64,000 bases of DNA, taken from Enterobacter sp. 10-1 (GTDB lineage: Bacteria; Pseudomonadota; Gammaproteobacteria; Enterobacterales; Enterobacteriaceae). Location: the NCBI GenBank assembly GCA_002270295.1, contig NISF01000003.1, positions 620,001 through 684,000 of the forward strand. The letters run 5' to 3'. Below, one piece after another: positions 17,240-27,044 of the stretch. The translations under genes were made by a program, and so were the position numbers. How positions within the stretch are numbered: position 1 is the stretch's first letter; every line of letters starts with the position of its first letter. Below the pieces are notes generated by a model that was given only the letters and a program-made list of their open reading frames with translations, made no database searches and was not told the DNA's origin.

Positions 17240-18558
17240 TGCAATGTACTCCTCTCTTCTCGTGTGGCCGGCATTGGCGTGTCGACATTTTGCTTTTCTG
17301 GCAGAGTGATCACCCCCGGCCCCTGTCGTAGTTGTTCATGTAGCTGTGCCAGATCGAGTTTCTTTTCCCAACGGGCGATCACCAGCGTCGCCACCACATT
17401 ACCGATCATGTTGGTGACGGCGCGCATCTCATTGAGGATGCGATCAATGCCCAGCACCAGCGTGATTCCTGCCAGCGGAATAATGTTATGGGTTGCCAGT
17501 GTGGCGGTTAACGCTATCAGCGCCGCCCCCGCTACGCCTGCGCCACCTTTTGACGTGAGCAACAGAATTAATAGCAGACCAATTTGTTGCCACAGTGTCA
17601 GGTCAGTATTGGTGGCCTGAGCAATAAATAGCGAAGTCATAGTGAGGTAAATCGCTGCACCATCAAGGTTAAATGAGTATCCCGTCGGCAACACCAGCCC
17701 GACAATGGCGCGGTTGCATCCCAACGTCTCCATTTTTACCATTAGGCGCGGCAGTACCGATTCGGTGGTTGACGTGCCCAGCACAATCAATAACTCTTCC
17801 CGGAAATAGAGGATGAGCCGCCACAGGTTGACGCCGACCAGTTTACAAATCAGACCCAGTACGCCGCCAATAAAGAGAAAACTGGTGATATAGAGACAGA
17901 CAATCAACATGCCAAGGTGTTGCAGGGAGGTGAGACCATATTTACCCACGGTGAAGGCGATGGCACCGAAGGCACCCAACGGTGCCAGGCGCATGATGAG
18001 CTCGACAATCCGCATCAAGACTTCGCCGCACTGCTCGATCGTTTTGGTGATGAAGGCGCTGCGCTGCGAAACCAGCGAGAGCGCAACCCCAAACAGCACC
18101 GAAAACAACAGTACCTGTAGTAAGTTCCCTTGGGCAAAGGCGCCAATCACCGAGTCTGGAATTATCTGCTCCAGGAAGCCTTTACTGTGCTCACTGATGC
18201 TAACGTAATGATTTACGGTGCTGCCGTCGAGCTTACTGGCATCAATATTCATGCCCGCGCCAGGTTTGATCACATCGGCCACCACCATGCCGATAATCAG
18301 CGCCAGCGTGGTGACCACTTCAAAGTAGATCAGCGTCTTGCCGCCGACTTTGCCGACCTGCTTCAGGCTCTCCATCCTTGCAATACCAATCGCCACGGTA
18401 CAGAAAATCACTAAGGTCACGATCATCTTTATCAGACGGATAAAGGTATCGCCGAGGGGTTTCATCTGAACGGCAAAATCAGGAAAGGCGTACCCCACAG
18501 CAACTCCGGCGACCAGGCCGATCAAAACCTGGACGTAAAGGTGCTTGAGCATTCGCAT
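17236..18558 (-). CDS. DAACS-family dicarboxylate:cation symporter, candidate sulfolactate importer
   Basis: A 440-residue DctA/GltP-family symporter. The re-entrant and helix-7/8 signatures are present: GTSTTESVLPRLMVKM, VLPTGYSFNLDGAAIYLT and LLTSKGGAGVAGAALIAL, with RILNEMRAVTNMIGN near the end. Such carriers bring in C4-dicarboxylates with sodium or protons. Sulfolactate is an anionic analogue of malate and the gene sits between suyB and the ComC-like gene, so sulfolactate uptake is a reasonable guess. It overlaps the next gene by four bases. Confidence 0.85.
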   Translation of the reverse strand: MRMLKHLYVQVLIGLVAGVAVGYAFPDFAVQMKPLGDTFIRLIKMIVTLVIFCTVAIGIARMESLKQVGKVGGKTLIYFEVVTTLALIIGMVVADVIKPGAGMNIDASKLDGSTVNHYVSISEHSKGFLEQIIPDSVIGAFAQGNLLQVLLFSVLFGVALSLVSQRSAFITKTIEQCGEVLMRIVELIMRLAPLGAFGAIAFTVGKYGLTSLQHLGMLIVCLYITSFLFIGGVLGLICKLVGVNLWRLILYFREELLIVLGTSTTESVLPRLMVKMETLGCNRAIVGLVLPTGYSFNLDGAAIYLTMTSLFIAQATNTDLTLWQQIGLLLILLLTSKGGAGVAGAALIALTATLATHNIIPLAGITLVLGIDRILNEMRAVTNMIGNVVATLVIARWEKKLDLAQLHEQLRQGPGVITLPEKQNVDTPMPATREERSTLQ

Positions 18559-18659
18559 TGGGTTGTCCTCGCGAAGCCTGGCGGCTGCGAACCGGCGCTC
18601 GGGAAGCCGCCGCAGGCGAGTAAAGAGATGACGCCCGCCACTGATGGCGGGCAGGTATG

Positions 18660-19829
18660 TTACGCACTTTCAAAAATACGGGTCAGGACAAACTCACGAT
18701 GGCCGAGCGCTTCAGCGGCGGTGAGTCGCCCGTTAGCGGTACGCAACAGTGACTCAAGCAGCGCATCCCCGGCCCCATCCATATTCATTTCGCGGCGCAG
18801 CACGGCTGAGACATCCACATCAATATGTTCTGACATGGTGCGCACCGTGCGTGGATTCGCACACACTTTGATGACCGGCAAAATCGGGTTGCCAATGACG
18901 TTCCCCTGGCCGGTCGGGAAGAAGTGCGCTACATAACCGGCTGCCGCGCATAGCGTGACCATTTCGGCTGCTGCAGATGAGGAGTCCATGAACCACAACC
19001 CGGGTCCGGTGGGGGTTTCTGCTTTATCCAGTACGCCATCGACCCGACATTTCTTACCGATCTTCTGAATATTGCCCAGCGCTTTCTCTTCGATGGTCGT
19101 GAGCCCGCCCTCAATGTTGCCTTTGGTGGGCTGCGATTCCGAAAGATCGCTGGTTTTCCAGCGGTCGATCATTGCGCTGTAGCGATCAAACATGAACTGG
19201 AACTTCTGGCGCACATCGTCATTGGCGCAGCGTGCAGCCACCAGATGTTCGCCGCCAGTCAGCTCGGAGGTTTCGCCAAAGACAAGGGTGTTACCGTTCT
19301 CATACAGGCGGTCAAACAGGTTGCCCACAGAAGGATTAGCACCGCATCCCGAGGTCGTATCAGACTCGCCGCATTTGGTCGATACCCAAAGCTCGCTGAT
19401 GTCGCAAGTTTCCCGCTGCAGTTCAGATGCATATTGTGAAAACTCTCTCGCTTTGCGTGAGGCGGCACAAATGGTGTTGTGATCTCCGTTCTGCTCGATC
19501 CAGAAACCGGCTACCGGTTTACCCGTGGCTTTAATGCCGTCAACCACGCGTTGAGTCCAGCCAGGCTCAATGCCAATCACAATTACTGCCGCCACGTTCG
19601 GGTTGCAACCCGTACCAATCAGGGTGCGGAAATGGAGCTCCAGGTCTTCACCGAACTGCAGGCGACCATAAGGATGGGGCAGCGCTATGGTCCCTTTGAT
19701 ATTGTTTGCCACTGCTTCTGCTGCTGCATTTGAGATATCATCTACCGGCAGTACAATCACGTGATTACGAATACCGACACGACCATTTTCACGGCGATAG
19801 CCTGAGAACTGACGTCCTTTGATTTCCAT
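18660..19829 (-). CDS. suyB: (2R)-sulfolactate sulfo-lyase, large (beta) subunit
   Basis: A 389-residue protein of the UxaA/altronate-hydrolase C-terminal family in the two-gene arrangement typical of SuyAB. SuyAB splits (R)-3-sulfolactate to pyruvate and sulfite. Conserved parts are [16 protein letters not shown], the [19 protein letters not shown] run, the cysteine motif [16 protein letters not shown], and [20 protein letters not shown]. It overlaps or abuts suyA in a TAATG/ATGATG junction; I prefer ATG 19829 because GGTGG is then five bases away, with 19832 as an alternative. Altronate dehydratase is usually one fused protein, and the surrounding hpsN/comC-type genes support the sulfo-lyase reading. 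Confidence 0.9.
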   Translation of the reverse strand: MEIKGRQFSGYRRENGRVGIRNHVIVLPVDDISNAAAEAVANNIKGTIALPHPYGRLQFGEDLELHFRTLIGTGCNPNVAAVIVIGIEPGWTQRVVDGIKATGKPVAGFWIEQNGDHNTICAASRKAREFSQYASELQRETCDISELWVSTKCGESDTTSGCGANPSVGNLFDRLYENGNTLVFGETSELTGGEHLVAARCANDDVRQKFQFMFDRYSAMIDRWKTSDLSESQPTKGNIEGGLTTIEEKALGNIQKIGKKCRVDGVLDKAETPTGPGLWFMDSSSAAAEMVTLCAAAGYVAHFFPTGQGNVIGNPILPVIKVCANPRTVRTMSEHIDVDVSAVLRREMNMDGAGDALLESLLRTANGRLTAAEALGHREFVLTRIFESA

Positions 19830-19831
19830 CA

Positions 19832-20116
19832 TTACCACCTTTTAGTTTTAACGTTGTGTACGTGTAGATGTTCGCCCTGCTGGATTGCCGCCACGACGCG
19901 GCCAATGTCTTCACCGTATTTGATCACGGTGTCATTTATCGCCAGATCGCGAATTGCCAGCTTATGGCCGATTGGAATGGCATCTTTCACTGCAAATTCA
20001 ATGGTTTTGTTTTGATCCATTATCCAGCCTGTCAGGGTTTGACCTGCCTCGATCCCTTCCACCACCACGACTCCTACCGAGTCGCCATCATCGTGAACCA
20101 CGAAATCAATACTCAT
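19832..20116 (-). CDS. suyA: (2R)-sulfolactate sulfo-lyase, small (alpha) subunit
   Basis: A 94-residue SAF-domain protein corresponding to the N-terminal part of UxaA-type dehydratases: it opens [20 protein letters not shown], continues [13 protein letters not shown] and has the core [16 protein letters not shown], ending with [19 protein letters not shown]. SuyA and SuyB form the complete lyase. The start at 20116 is set by CGGAGG six bases upstream; the frame is open for 12 more codons but these run into the operator. It leads the minus-strand operon suyA-suyB-symporter-ComC-like. Confidence 0.9.
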   Translation of the reverse strand: MSIDFVVHDDGDSVGVVVVEGIEAGQTLTGWIMDQNKTIEFAVKDAIPIGHKLAIRDLAINDTVIKYGEDIGRVVAAIQQGEHLHVHNVKTKRW

Positions 20117-20147
20117 TACAGCCTCCGATTGTCGAACAACAAATGAA

Positions 20148-20161
20148 CTCATATATATGAC
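20148..20161. promoter_or_regulatory. GntR operator copy upstream of suyA
   Basis: CTCATATATATGAC, one base short of the perfect palindrome at 20439-20452, lies 32 bp upstream of the suyA start codon. The position is where a repressor would cover the promoter or transcription start. Confidence 0.6.
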
Positions 20162-20182
20162 ATATTATAGATGAGTTGAGAT

Positions 20183-20206
20183 GGCAAAATTTATTTCGAT
20201 TTTGCC
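20183..20206. promoter_or_regulatory. 24-bp inverted repeat in the suyA/hpsN divergent region
   Basis: GGCAAAAT and ATTTTGCC form perfect 8-bp arms around an 8-base spacer. TTCGATTTTGC from its right half recurs in direct orientation at 20395-20405, 200 bp away. The 372-bp gap also holds the palindrome GATCGCGATC at 20372-20381. These are candidate sites for a second regulator or an activator; nothing identifies which. Confidence 0.4.
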
Positions 20207-20438
20207 GACTTTTTTGCGAGCGGCTTCACGAATGCAGGAATAGATGGAAACAGGAGATGAGAGGACAAATCTCTAACCAGTTAAAACGGTGATTTATAAT
20301 AGTTTAATTTATAAGGCTTAAAGCTAGGAGGTTAAAATGTGATCGCCTTATGAGTTTTGCGGATTGAAGTCGATCGCGATCACTTTTTGTTCAATTCGAT
20401 TTTGCACTATTTACGCATGCTCACTATAGATAAATGCA

Positions 20439-20452
20439 GTCATATATATGAC
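20439..20452. promoter_or_regulatory. GntR operator upstream of hpsN, perfect 14-bp palindrome
   Basis: GTCATATATATGAC equals its own reverse complement. It is 36 bp upstream of the hpsN start and shares a 14-base run (TCATATATATGACA) with the suyA site. GntR/HutC proteins bind such short dyads as dimers. Confidence 0.65.
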
Positions 20453-20470
20453 ACATGATTTCACCTTTAA

Positions 20471-21802
<1,332 letters not shown>

Positions 21803-21812
21803 GGAGGTTGCG

Positions 21813-22568
21813 ATGCAAGCGGCAACATTATTCAACTTAACGGGCAAAACCGCGCTGATAACCGGCGGTGGCAGCGGCATCGGTTTTGCTATCGCGCAAA
21901 CGCTGGCTGCAGCAGGCGCGCAGATCGTTCTTGCGGCGCGACGCGAGGGGCAGTTGGCTGAAGCCACACAGCACTTGATTCAGCAGGGTGCGCAGGCGCG
22001 TTATTGCTGTGCCGATGTGACGCAGATGGCGGCATTACAGGCTCTGGCGCGTGAAAGTGCTGATGCCGATATTCTGGTGAATGCTGCAGGCGTTAATCTG
22101 CGCCAGCCATTCGAAGAGGTAACAGAAGCAGATTGGGATCAGCAGCTGTCGCTCCACCTTAAAGCCCCGTTTTTTCTTACTCAGGCGCTGGCGCCCCGTA
22201 TGGCACAGCGCGGTTGGGGGCGCATCATCAATATCGCGTCACTGCAATCACACCGCGCTTTTGATAACAGCGCACCCTACGGCGCGGGCAAAGGGGGCAT
22301 TGTTCAGCTTACCCGCGCGATCGCACAGCGATGGGGACGTGACGGTATCACCTGTAATGCTATCGGTCCGGGCTTCTTTCCTACCGCACTGACCGGCCCC
22401 GTTTTTGCCGACCCCACCATTCGTGAGCGACATGCCGCGCGAACCTGTCTGGGGCGCAATGGCGAAATGAACGATTTACAGGGCGCGACGCTGCTGCTTG
22501 CCAGTGACGCCAGTGCCTATATCACCGGGCAAATATTGATGGTGGATGGCGGTTACAGCGCTATCTGA
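21813..22568 (+). CDS. SDR-family dehydrogenase, candidate DHPS 2-dehydrogenase (HpsO/HpsP role)
   Basis: A 251-residue classical short-chain dehydrogenase: cofactor motif TGGGSGIG at about 17-24, NAAG, the catalytic serine in IASLQS and YGAGK for the tyrosine and lysine, and a C-terminal [13 protein letters not shown]. It begins 10 bp after hpsN with a strong AAGGAGG site. In the HpsNOP scheme two 2-dehydrogenases interconvert (S)- and (R)-DHPS through the ketone so that HpsN can act. YihU-type reduction gives the (S) form, so this activity would be needed here. The assignment rests on operon position. Confidence 0.78.
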   Translation: MQAATLFNLTGKTALITGGGSGIGFAIAQTLAAAGAQIVLAARREGQLAEATQHLIQQGAQARYCCADVTQMAALQALARESADADILVNAAGVNLRQPFEEVTEADWDQQLSLHLKAPFFLTQALAPRMAQRGWGRIINIASLQSHRAFDNSAPYGAGKGGIVQLTRAIAQRWGRDGITCNAIGPGFFPTALTGPVFADPTIRERHAARTCLGRNGEMNDLQGATLLLASDASAYITGQILMVDGGYSAI

Positions 22569-22597
22569 ATCAACACTTATGTGGAGAGAAATACATC

Positions 22598-23926
22598 ATG
22601 CAAACACCTGCTGCCGGCAATCTGCGACGCGTCACGTTGTCGAGCCTGTTTGGTTCGACTATAGAATGGTATGACTTTTTCCTTTACGGCACAGTCGCGG
22701 GAATGGTGTTCAACAAACTCTATTTTCCGGAAGGCGACCCCTTTATCACCACGCTGCTCTCTTACGGCGTATTTGCCATTGGCTTTTTAACCCGGCCATT
22801 AGGTGCCATCATTTTTGGGCATTTCGGCGATACGCTGGGCCGAAAAAAGATGCTGATCCTGACGTTGGTGATCATGGGTGGTGCTACCGTGGTGATCGGG
22901 CTTGTTCCTGGCTATCACCAAATTGGTCTGTGGGCACCGTGCTTACTGATTCTGTGTCGATTAATTCAGGGTATCGGATTAGGCGGTGAGTGGGGGGGGG
23001 CGGTACTCATGACATTTGAATCTGCACCGGAAAAACATCGCGCTTTCTTTGCCAGTATTCCACAAATTGGAATGTCCCTTGGCCTGCTGCTGGCGTCAGG
23101 TGCGATTGGTCTGGCTTCGTATTTGCTGCCCGATGAGGCCTTTATGTCGTGGGGTTGGCGCGTGCCGTTTATACTTAGCGGTGTCTTTGTCATCATCGGC
23201 ACCTACATCCGTAAAAACGTCGCAGAAACCGAAGATTTTCTCAAAGCGCAGGAGGCGCGTAAGCATGCACCGAAACGCATCCCGCTGGTGGAGCTGTTCC
23301 GCAATAACACCAAACTGGTGTTTACCTGTATGGGGATGCGGCTGATTGACGGTGTGTTCTTCAATATTTTTGGCGTTTTTTCCCTGACTTATCTGACGCA
23401 AAACCTGAATATTCCGCGCGATCAAGCCATTGTCGCGATCCTCGCCAGCGCCTTTGTCATGAGCTTCTTTATCCCGTTCTGGGGCTACATGGCGGATCTC
23501 TGGGGGCGTGCGCGCATCTTTGCCATGGGGGCAACGCTTTCAGCACTGTCGGCGTTTCCTTCGTTCGCACTGATGCATAACCATCCCGACAACATCTGGC
23601 TGGTATGGGCCGCCATCGTGATCCCGTTTGGCATTTTCCATGCCGCCGTGTTTGGCACACTGTCATCGGTCTATTCAGAGTGCTTTGATGCCTCGGTGCG
23701 CTATACCGGTATCTCATTTGCCTATCAAATTTCCGGAGTATTTGCGGGTGGCCTGACACCTGTGCTGGCTACGATCTTCTCTAACATGCTCGGTGGTCGT
23801 CCTTGGCTCATCTGCGCGTATGTATTGGTTATCGGCCTGACCAGCGCTGCATGTGCGCTCTATCTGTGGCGACAAACCCACGGTGCCGGTCGGGTGACGG
23901 TGACAAATTCTGTATTGATTAAGTGA
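22598..23926 (+). CDS. MHS-family MFS transporter, candidate DHPS importer
   Basis: A 442-residue carrier of the metabolite:H+ symporter family, with GSTIEWYDFFLYGTVAGM at the start, FGHFGDTLGRKK in the helix 2-3 loop and LCRLIQGIGLGGEWGGAVLM. It is clearly related to the carrier at 10071. It lies between the SDR and the zinc dehydrogenase in the hpsN operon, which suggests uptake of DHPS from outside, as proposed for the transporter gene of other hps clusters. That would allow growth on DHPS excreted by other cells as well as internal use. Confidence 0.82.
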   Translation: MQTPAAGNLRRVTLSSLFGSTIEWYDFFLYGTVAGMVFNKLYFPEGDPFITTLLSYGVFAIGFLTRPLGAIIFGHFGDTLGRKKMLILTLVIMGGATVVIGLVPGYHQIGLWAPCLLILCRLIQGIGLGGEWGGAVLMTFESAPEKHRAFFASIPQIGMSLGLLLASGAIGLASYLLPDEAFMSWGWRVPFILSGVFVIIGTYIRKNVAETEDFLKAQEARKHAPKRIPLVELFRNNTKLVFTCMGMRLIDGVFFNIFGVFSLTYLTQNLNIPRDQAIVAILASAFVMSFFIPFWGYMADLWGRARIFAMGATLSALSAFPSFALMHNHPDNIWLVWAAIVIPFGIFHAAVFGTLSSVYSECFDASVRYTGISFAYQISGVFAGGLTPVLATIFSNMLGGRPWLICAYVLVIGLTSAACALYLWRQTHGAGRVTVTNSVLIK

Positions 23927-23932
23927 GAGCTT

Positions 23933-24940
23933 ATGAAAACGTTGATTTACAGCCGTCCTTATCAGATGGCCATTGAAGAACGCCCTTACCCGCAACTGGC
24001 AGCGGGGCAAGAGCAGGTGGTGATCCGCATTGGCGCGGCGGGCATTTGTGGTTCCGACATGCATGCCTTTCATGGCCAGGACCCACGCCGACAGCCAGGG
24101 TTGGTTCTCGGCCATGAACTGGCAGGAGAAATTGTGGAGAGTCAGTCGCCGCGTTTTCTACCTGGCGATCGTGTCACCGCCAATCCGCTGATTACCTGTG
24201 GGGTGTGTGAATACTGCCGCCAGGGACGCGACAATTTATGCAGCGACCGTCATATGGTGGGAATGGATTGGCCAGGCGCGTTTGCTGAGTTTATGGCCAT
24301 TCCTGCTCGTTCTGTGGTGCCACTGCCAACTGGTATTTCTATCCAGCATGCGGCGCTGACTGAACCGGCGTCCACGGTAGTTCATGCCATGCGTTTAACC
24401 CAGCGGACGTTAACGCAACCGTTGGCGGAAACGCGAACGCTGGTGATTGGTGGCGGTGCGATAGGTTTGTTAACGGTATTAGTGCTGCGGGCATGGGGTT
24501 GTCGTCACATCACGCTGGCTGAAACCAATGCGCTGCGTGCTGAGGCGGCTGAGCGCTATACCGGTTGCATCAGTATCAACCCAATGGAAACCAGCATCAG
24601 CGAGTCGAGTCATCAGTTGGTGGTTGATGCTGTGGGTGCGGCTGCAACACGTCAGATGGCTATTCAGGCAGTAAAACCAGGAGGGGTGATCATGCATATT
24701 GGCTTGCAAGCGTGGGCCAGCGAGATAGATATGCGCAAAATAACGCTTGGCGAGATCACGCTGCTGGGCACCTATACCTACACCATGGACGATTTCTGCC
24801 TCGCTCTGTCGATGCTGGAAGAGGGGGCACTTGGGGAGCTTGGCTGGGTGGAATCGCGGCCACTTAGCGAAGGTGAACAAGCCTTTTCCGATCTGGAATC
24901 ACAGCAGGTTTCAGCTGCGAAGGTTTTACTTATACCTTGA
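23933..24940 (+). CDS. Zinc-dependent medium-chain dehydrogenase, candidate DHPS 2-dehydrogenase
   Basis: A 335-residue zinc alcohol dehydrogenase: GICGSDMHAFHG at about 37-48 for the catalytic zinc, GHELAGEIV, structural-zinc cysteines in ITCGVCEYCRQGRDNLC, and TLVIGGGAIGLLTVLVL for NAD(P). It follows the MHS gene by six bases, so is the last gene of the hpsN operon. Paired with the SDR it would provide the second stereospecific 2-dehydrogenase for DHPS racemisation. It differs clearly from the zinc dehydrogenase at 7469, so it is not a recent duplicate. Substrate is inference. Confidence 0.8.
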   Translation: MKTLIYSRPYQMAIEERPYPQLAAGQEQVVIRIGAAGICGSDMHAFHGQDPRRQPGLVLGHELAGEIVESQSPRFLPGDRVTANPLITCGVCEYCRQGRDNLCSDRHMVGMDWPGAFAEFMAIPARSVVPLPTGISIQHAALTEPASTVVHAMRLTQRTLTQPLAETRTLVIGGGAIGLLTVLVLRAWGCRHITLAETNALRAEAAERYTGCISINPMETSISESSHQLVVDAVGAAATRQMAIQAVKPGGVIMHIGLQAWASEIDMRKITLGEITLLGTYTYTMDDFCLALSMLEEGALGELGWVESRPLSEGEQAFSDLESQQVSAAKVLLIP

Positions 24941-24943
24941 AAA

Positions 24944-24967
24944 AAAGCGGTGCCAAGCCGCCGCTTT
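24944..24967. terminator. Hairpin after the hpsN operon
   Basis: AAAGCGG (24944-24950) pairs with CCGCTTT (24961-24967). On the minus strand the stem is followed by a seven-base T-run, a good terminator for transcription coming from the integrase; on the plus strand it is weaker. The remaining bases to 25363 hold only short frames with poor codon use, and I see no gene or recognisable remnant there. Confidence 0.5.
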
Positions 24968-25363
24968 CGCCGACTCATCACATCCATAATGGCTGATTTT
25001 TTGATATTCTTATATTCACAACTGGACTAGTGTTCCATTCAATTATGCATTTCCGATCTTAGAATTTCTGAGATGTACAATCTTTTTGAGATATACGATA
25101 GAGCACCGAAGAAATGCCACTTTCTTCCTTACAACAGCCATGAAAACCTTTGCCACAATTCTTTTCAGTGCGTTGTGCCTGGACTAAAGCCGGTGGAACG
25201 TATCTCCGGCAAACATCGACATAGCTTTACGTCTATACGTCTATTTCCTGGACTGGGTTCTCTGCATAACAATCCATTCCACTTCATGCAAGCCAGTAGT
25301 CGCTCCTAGTATGGCTTTGCTATGTTGAGACTGTCGGTTCAATAATCAGGTCGTAGAATTACT

Positions 25364-26614
25364 CTATTTCCTACCTAAAATATACGGTGGTACATAAGAT
25401 TTATGGCAAGTATCAAGATAATCCGACCACCATTGCATCATCGCTTTACGGGCATCAAGATACTCTGCTTTATGGATGTAAGCCGCTCGAACGCTATTGC
25501 GTTCTTGATGGCTCATCTGCCGTTCAACCGCATCCTGTGCCCACAGTCCAGACTCCATCAGCGCACTACAGGCCATTGCCCGGAATCCGTGACCGCAAAT
25601 TTCATCTTTCGTGTCATAACCCATCAAGCGCAGCGCTTTGTTGACCGTGTTTTCGCACATGGGTTTATACGGATTATGATCACCGGGAAATATGAGTTCC
25701 TGATGCCCAGAGATTTCCCGTATCTGTTTCAGAATAGTGATGGACTGACGGGAGAGGGGAACGATATGCGGCGTGCGCATTTTGGCACCACGCCCGGAAT
25801 AACGCACACCGGGGATGGCTTCACGGGTAGCCGGAATGGTCCAGATTTTGTTTGTGAAATCGATCTCAGACCAACGGGCGAAACGCAATTCGCTGGAACG
25901 GATGAAAAGGTGCAGAGTAAGTGATACTGCCAAACGGGTTAATTCTCGCCCTTGCATGTAGTCTTCAATGCGAGTCAACAGTTCCGGTAGTTTCTCCAGC
26001 GGAAGGGCAGGGTAGTGGCGTTTGACGGGCGGCGCGATTATACCGTCCAGATTGGCTGCTGGATTATGCTCTATCAACTCCTGATGCACAGCATGACGCA
26101 TAATGTTGCACATATGCTGCCGAGTGCGTGCTGCCACTTCCAGCAGACCTTTTTTCTCAATCCCTTTCAGAAGGTCGATGAAATGGCGGGTTTTCAGTTC
26201 TGTGACTGGCAGGTGTCCAATTATCGGGAAGATATGATTATTCATGCTGGCAAGCAGACGGGCGGCATGATTCTCTGACCATGCTCTATTGCTTTTATGC
26301 CAGCTTAGTGCCACTGATTTGAAGGTTTCCTCTGGTGAGGAAGTGGTTCTTTCAGCAGAGCGCTGTTGAGCCGGATTGATATTCTGCGCCAGCAATTTAC
26401 GGATGCCGTCACGCTGTTGACGAGCAGCGGCCAGAGACACATCAGGATAGGCGCCTAAGCCGAGGCGGGATTCTTTTCTATTGATACGATATTTGAGATA
26501 CCAGAGACGTGAACCGCCTGGATTAACCAGCAGATACAGACCATGAGAATCGGAAACTTTGAAGGGTTTTGCGGATGGTTTTAAGCTGCGGATTTTTGAG
26601 TCGTTAAGAGACAT
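25364..26614 (-). CDS. P4-type tyrosine integrase of the tRNA-Asn island
   Basis: A 416-residue site-specific recombinase with an N-terminal arm-binding DUF4102 domain (RSLKPSAKPFKVSDSHGLYL) and a C-terminal catalytic domain. The catalytic residues are visible: R239 (FIRSSELR), H342 and R345 (HGFR), H369 (MSHQ) and nucleophile Y379 (AYIHKAEY). It starts 161 bp from the 3' end of the tRNA-Asn gene, the usual place for an integrase of an island using that tRNA as attachment site. It appears intact, so the island may still be excisable. The other end lies beyond base 1. Confidence 0.93.
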   Translation of the reverse strand: MSLNDSKIRSLKPSAKPFKVSDSHGLYLLVNPGGSRLWYLKYRINRKESRLGLGAYPDVSLAAARQQRDGIRKLLAQNINPAQQRSAERTTSSPEETFKSVALSWHKSNRAWSENHAARLLASMNNHIFPIIGHLPVTELKTRHFIDLLKGIEKKGLLEVAARTRQHMCNIMRHAVHQELIEHNPAANLDGIIAPPVKRHYPALPLEKLPELLTRIEDYMQGRELTRLAVSLTLHLFIRSSELRFARWSEIDFTNKIWTIPATREAIPGVRYSGRGAKMRTPHIVPLSRQSITILKQIREISGHQELIFPGDHNPYKPMCENTVNKALRLMGYDTKDEICGHGFRAMACSALMESGLWAQDAVERQMSHQERNSVRAAYIHKAEYLDARKAMMQWWSDYLDTCHKSYVPPYILGRK

Positions 26615-26775
26615 TTGGGGGTCACTCCGTCATCGAACCAACTTGACCCCAGATTTGACCACCAAATTCTTCCGATGCAGAGGGAAAACTGAAAATGCAT
26701 CGGGAAGACTTTTCACGCTAACCTGTTGAATCCGAATCATATAAGGATTCGCAGGGCGGCATGAAAACAAGTATT

Positions 26776-26792
26776 TGGCTCCTCTGACTGGA
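26776..26792. other. Likely island attachment core at the tRNA-Asn 3' end
   Basis: P4-family integrases recombine within the 3' end of a tRNA gene, here the T-arm/acceptor/CCA segment beginning TGGCTCCTCTGACTGGA on the plus strand. The integrase lies on the side toward lower coordinates, so the island extends leftward. No second copy of this segment was seen between 1 and 26775, so the partner repeat is outside the window. Exact core length is not known. Confidence 0.55.
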
Positions 26793-26851
26793 CTCGAACC
26801 AGTGACATACGGATTAACAGTCCGCCGTTCTACCGACTGAACTACAGAGGA
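26776..26851 (-). tRNA. tRNA-Asn (GTT)
   Basis: 76 nt including an encoded CCA. The anticodon GTT is at 26816-26818 on the minus strand, flanked by the expected anticodon stem, and the T-loop GTTCGAGTC is present. It is identical to the copy at 28609-28684 in opposite orientation. The promoter is on the minus strand with TTGACA at 26894-26889 and a -10 TAAGAT at 26872-26867. Confidence 0.97.
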
Positions 26852-26866
26852 ATCGTGTGGGGTCGT

Positions 26867-26894
26867 ATCTTAGCGGCGAAAAAATTTTTGTCAA
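26867..26894 (-). promoter_or_regulatory. Sigma-70 promoter of the minus-strand tRNA-Asn
   Basis: Reading the minus strand, TTGACA is followed after 16 bases by TAAGAT (or after 17 by AAGATA) and then a GC-rich stretch before the tRNA, as is usual for stringently controlled tRNA promoters. Confidence 0.7.
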
Positions 26895-27044
26895 ACATCT
26901 ATTCCGCCCCTGTCGGTCAACCGCCGCTTCTATCAACAATTTGTTGTAATTACCGACAATTTAGAAGGAAAAATGCTTTGCAGGATTAGCATTTCTCTAT
27001 CATCATTTGAAATGTAGTTTCAACTTTTCTCACTAAGGTCTCCC

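Noticed and set aside
18660..20116. SuyAB pair read as altronate dehydratase UxaA
   Set aside because: The families are related, but UxaA is normally one fused protein next to uxa/uxu genes; the split form beside hpsN and a ComC-like gene fits sulfolactate sulfo-lyase.
25073..25309. A 78-codon plus-strand frame between the hpsN operon and the integrase
   Set aside because: Composition and codon use look non-coding, there is no ribosome-binding site and no recognisable motif.
25364..26851. Island read as the yersiniabactin high-pathogenicity island or ICEKp
   Set aside because: Those also use tRNA-Asn with a P4-type integrase, but no ybt, irp or fyuA gene is present; the cargo here is sulfonate metabolism.
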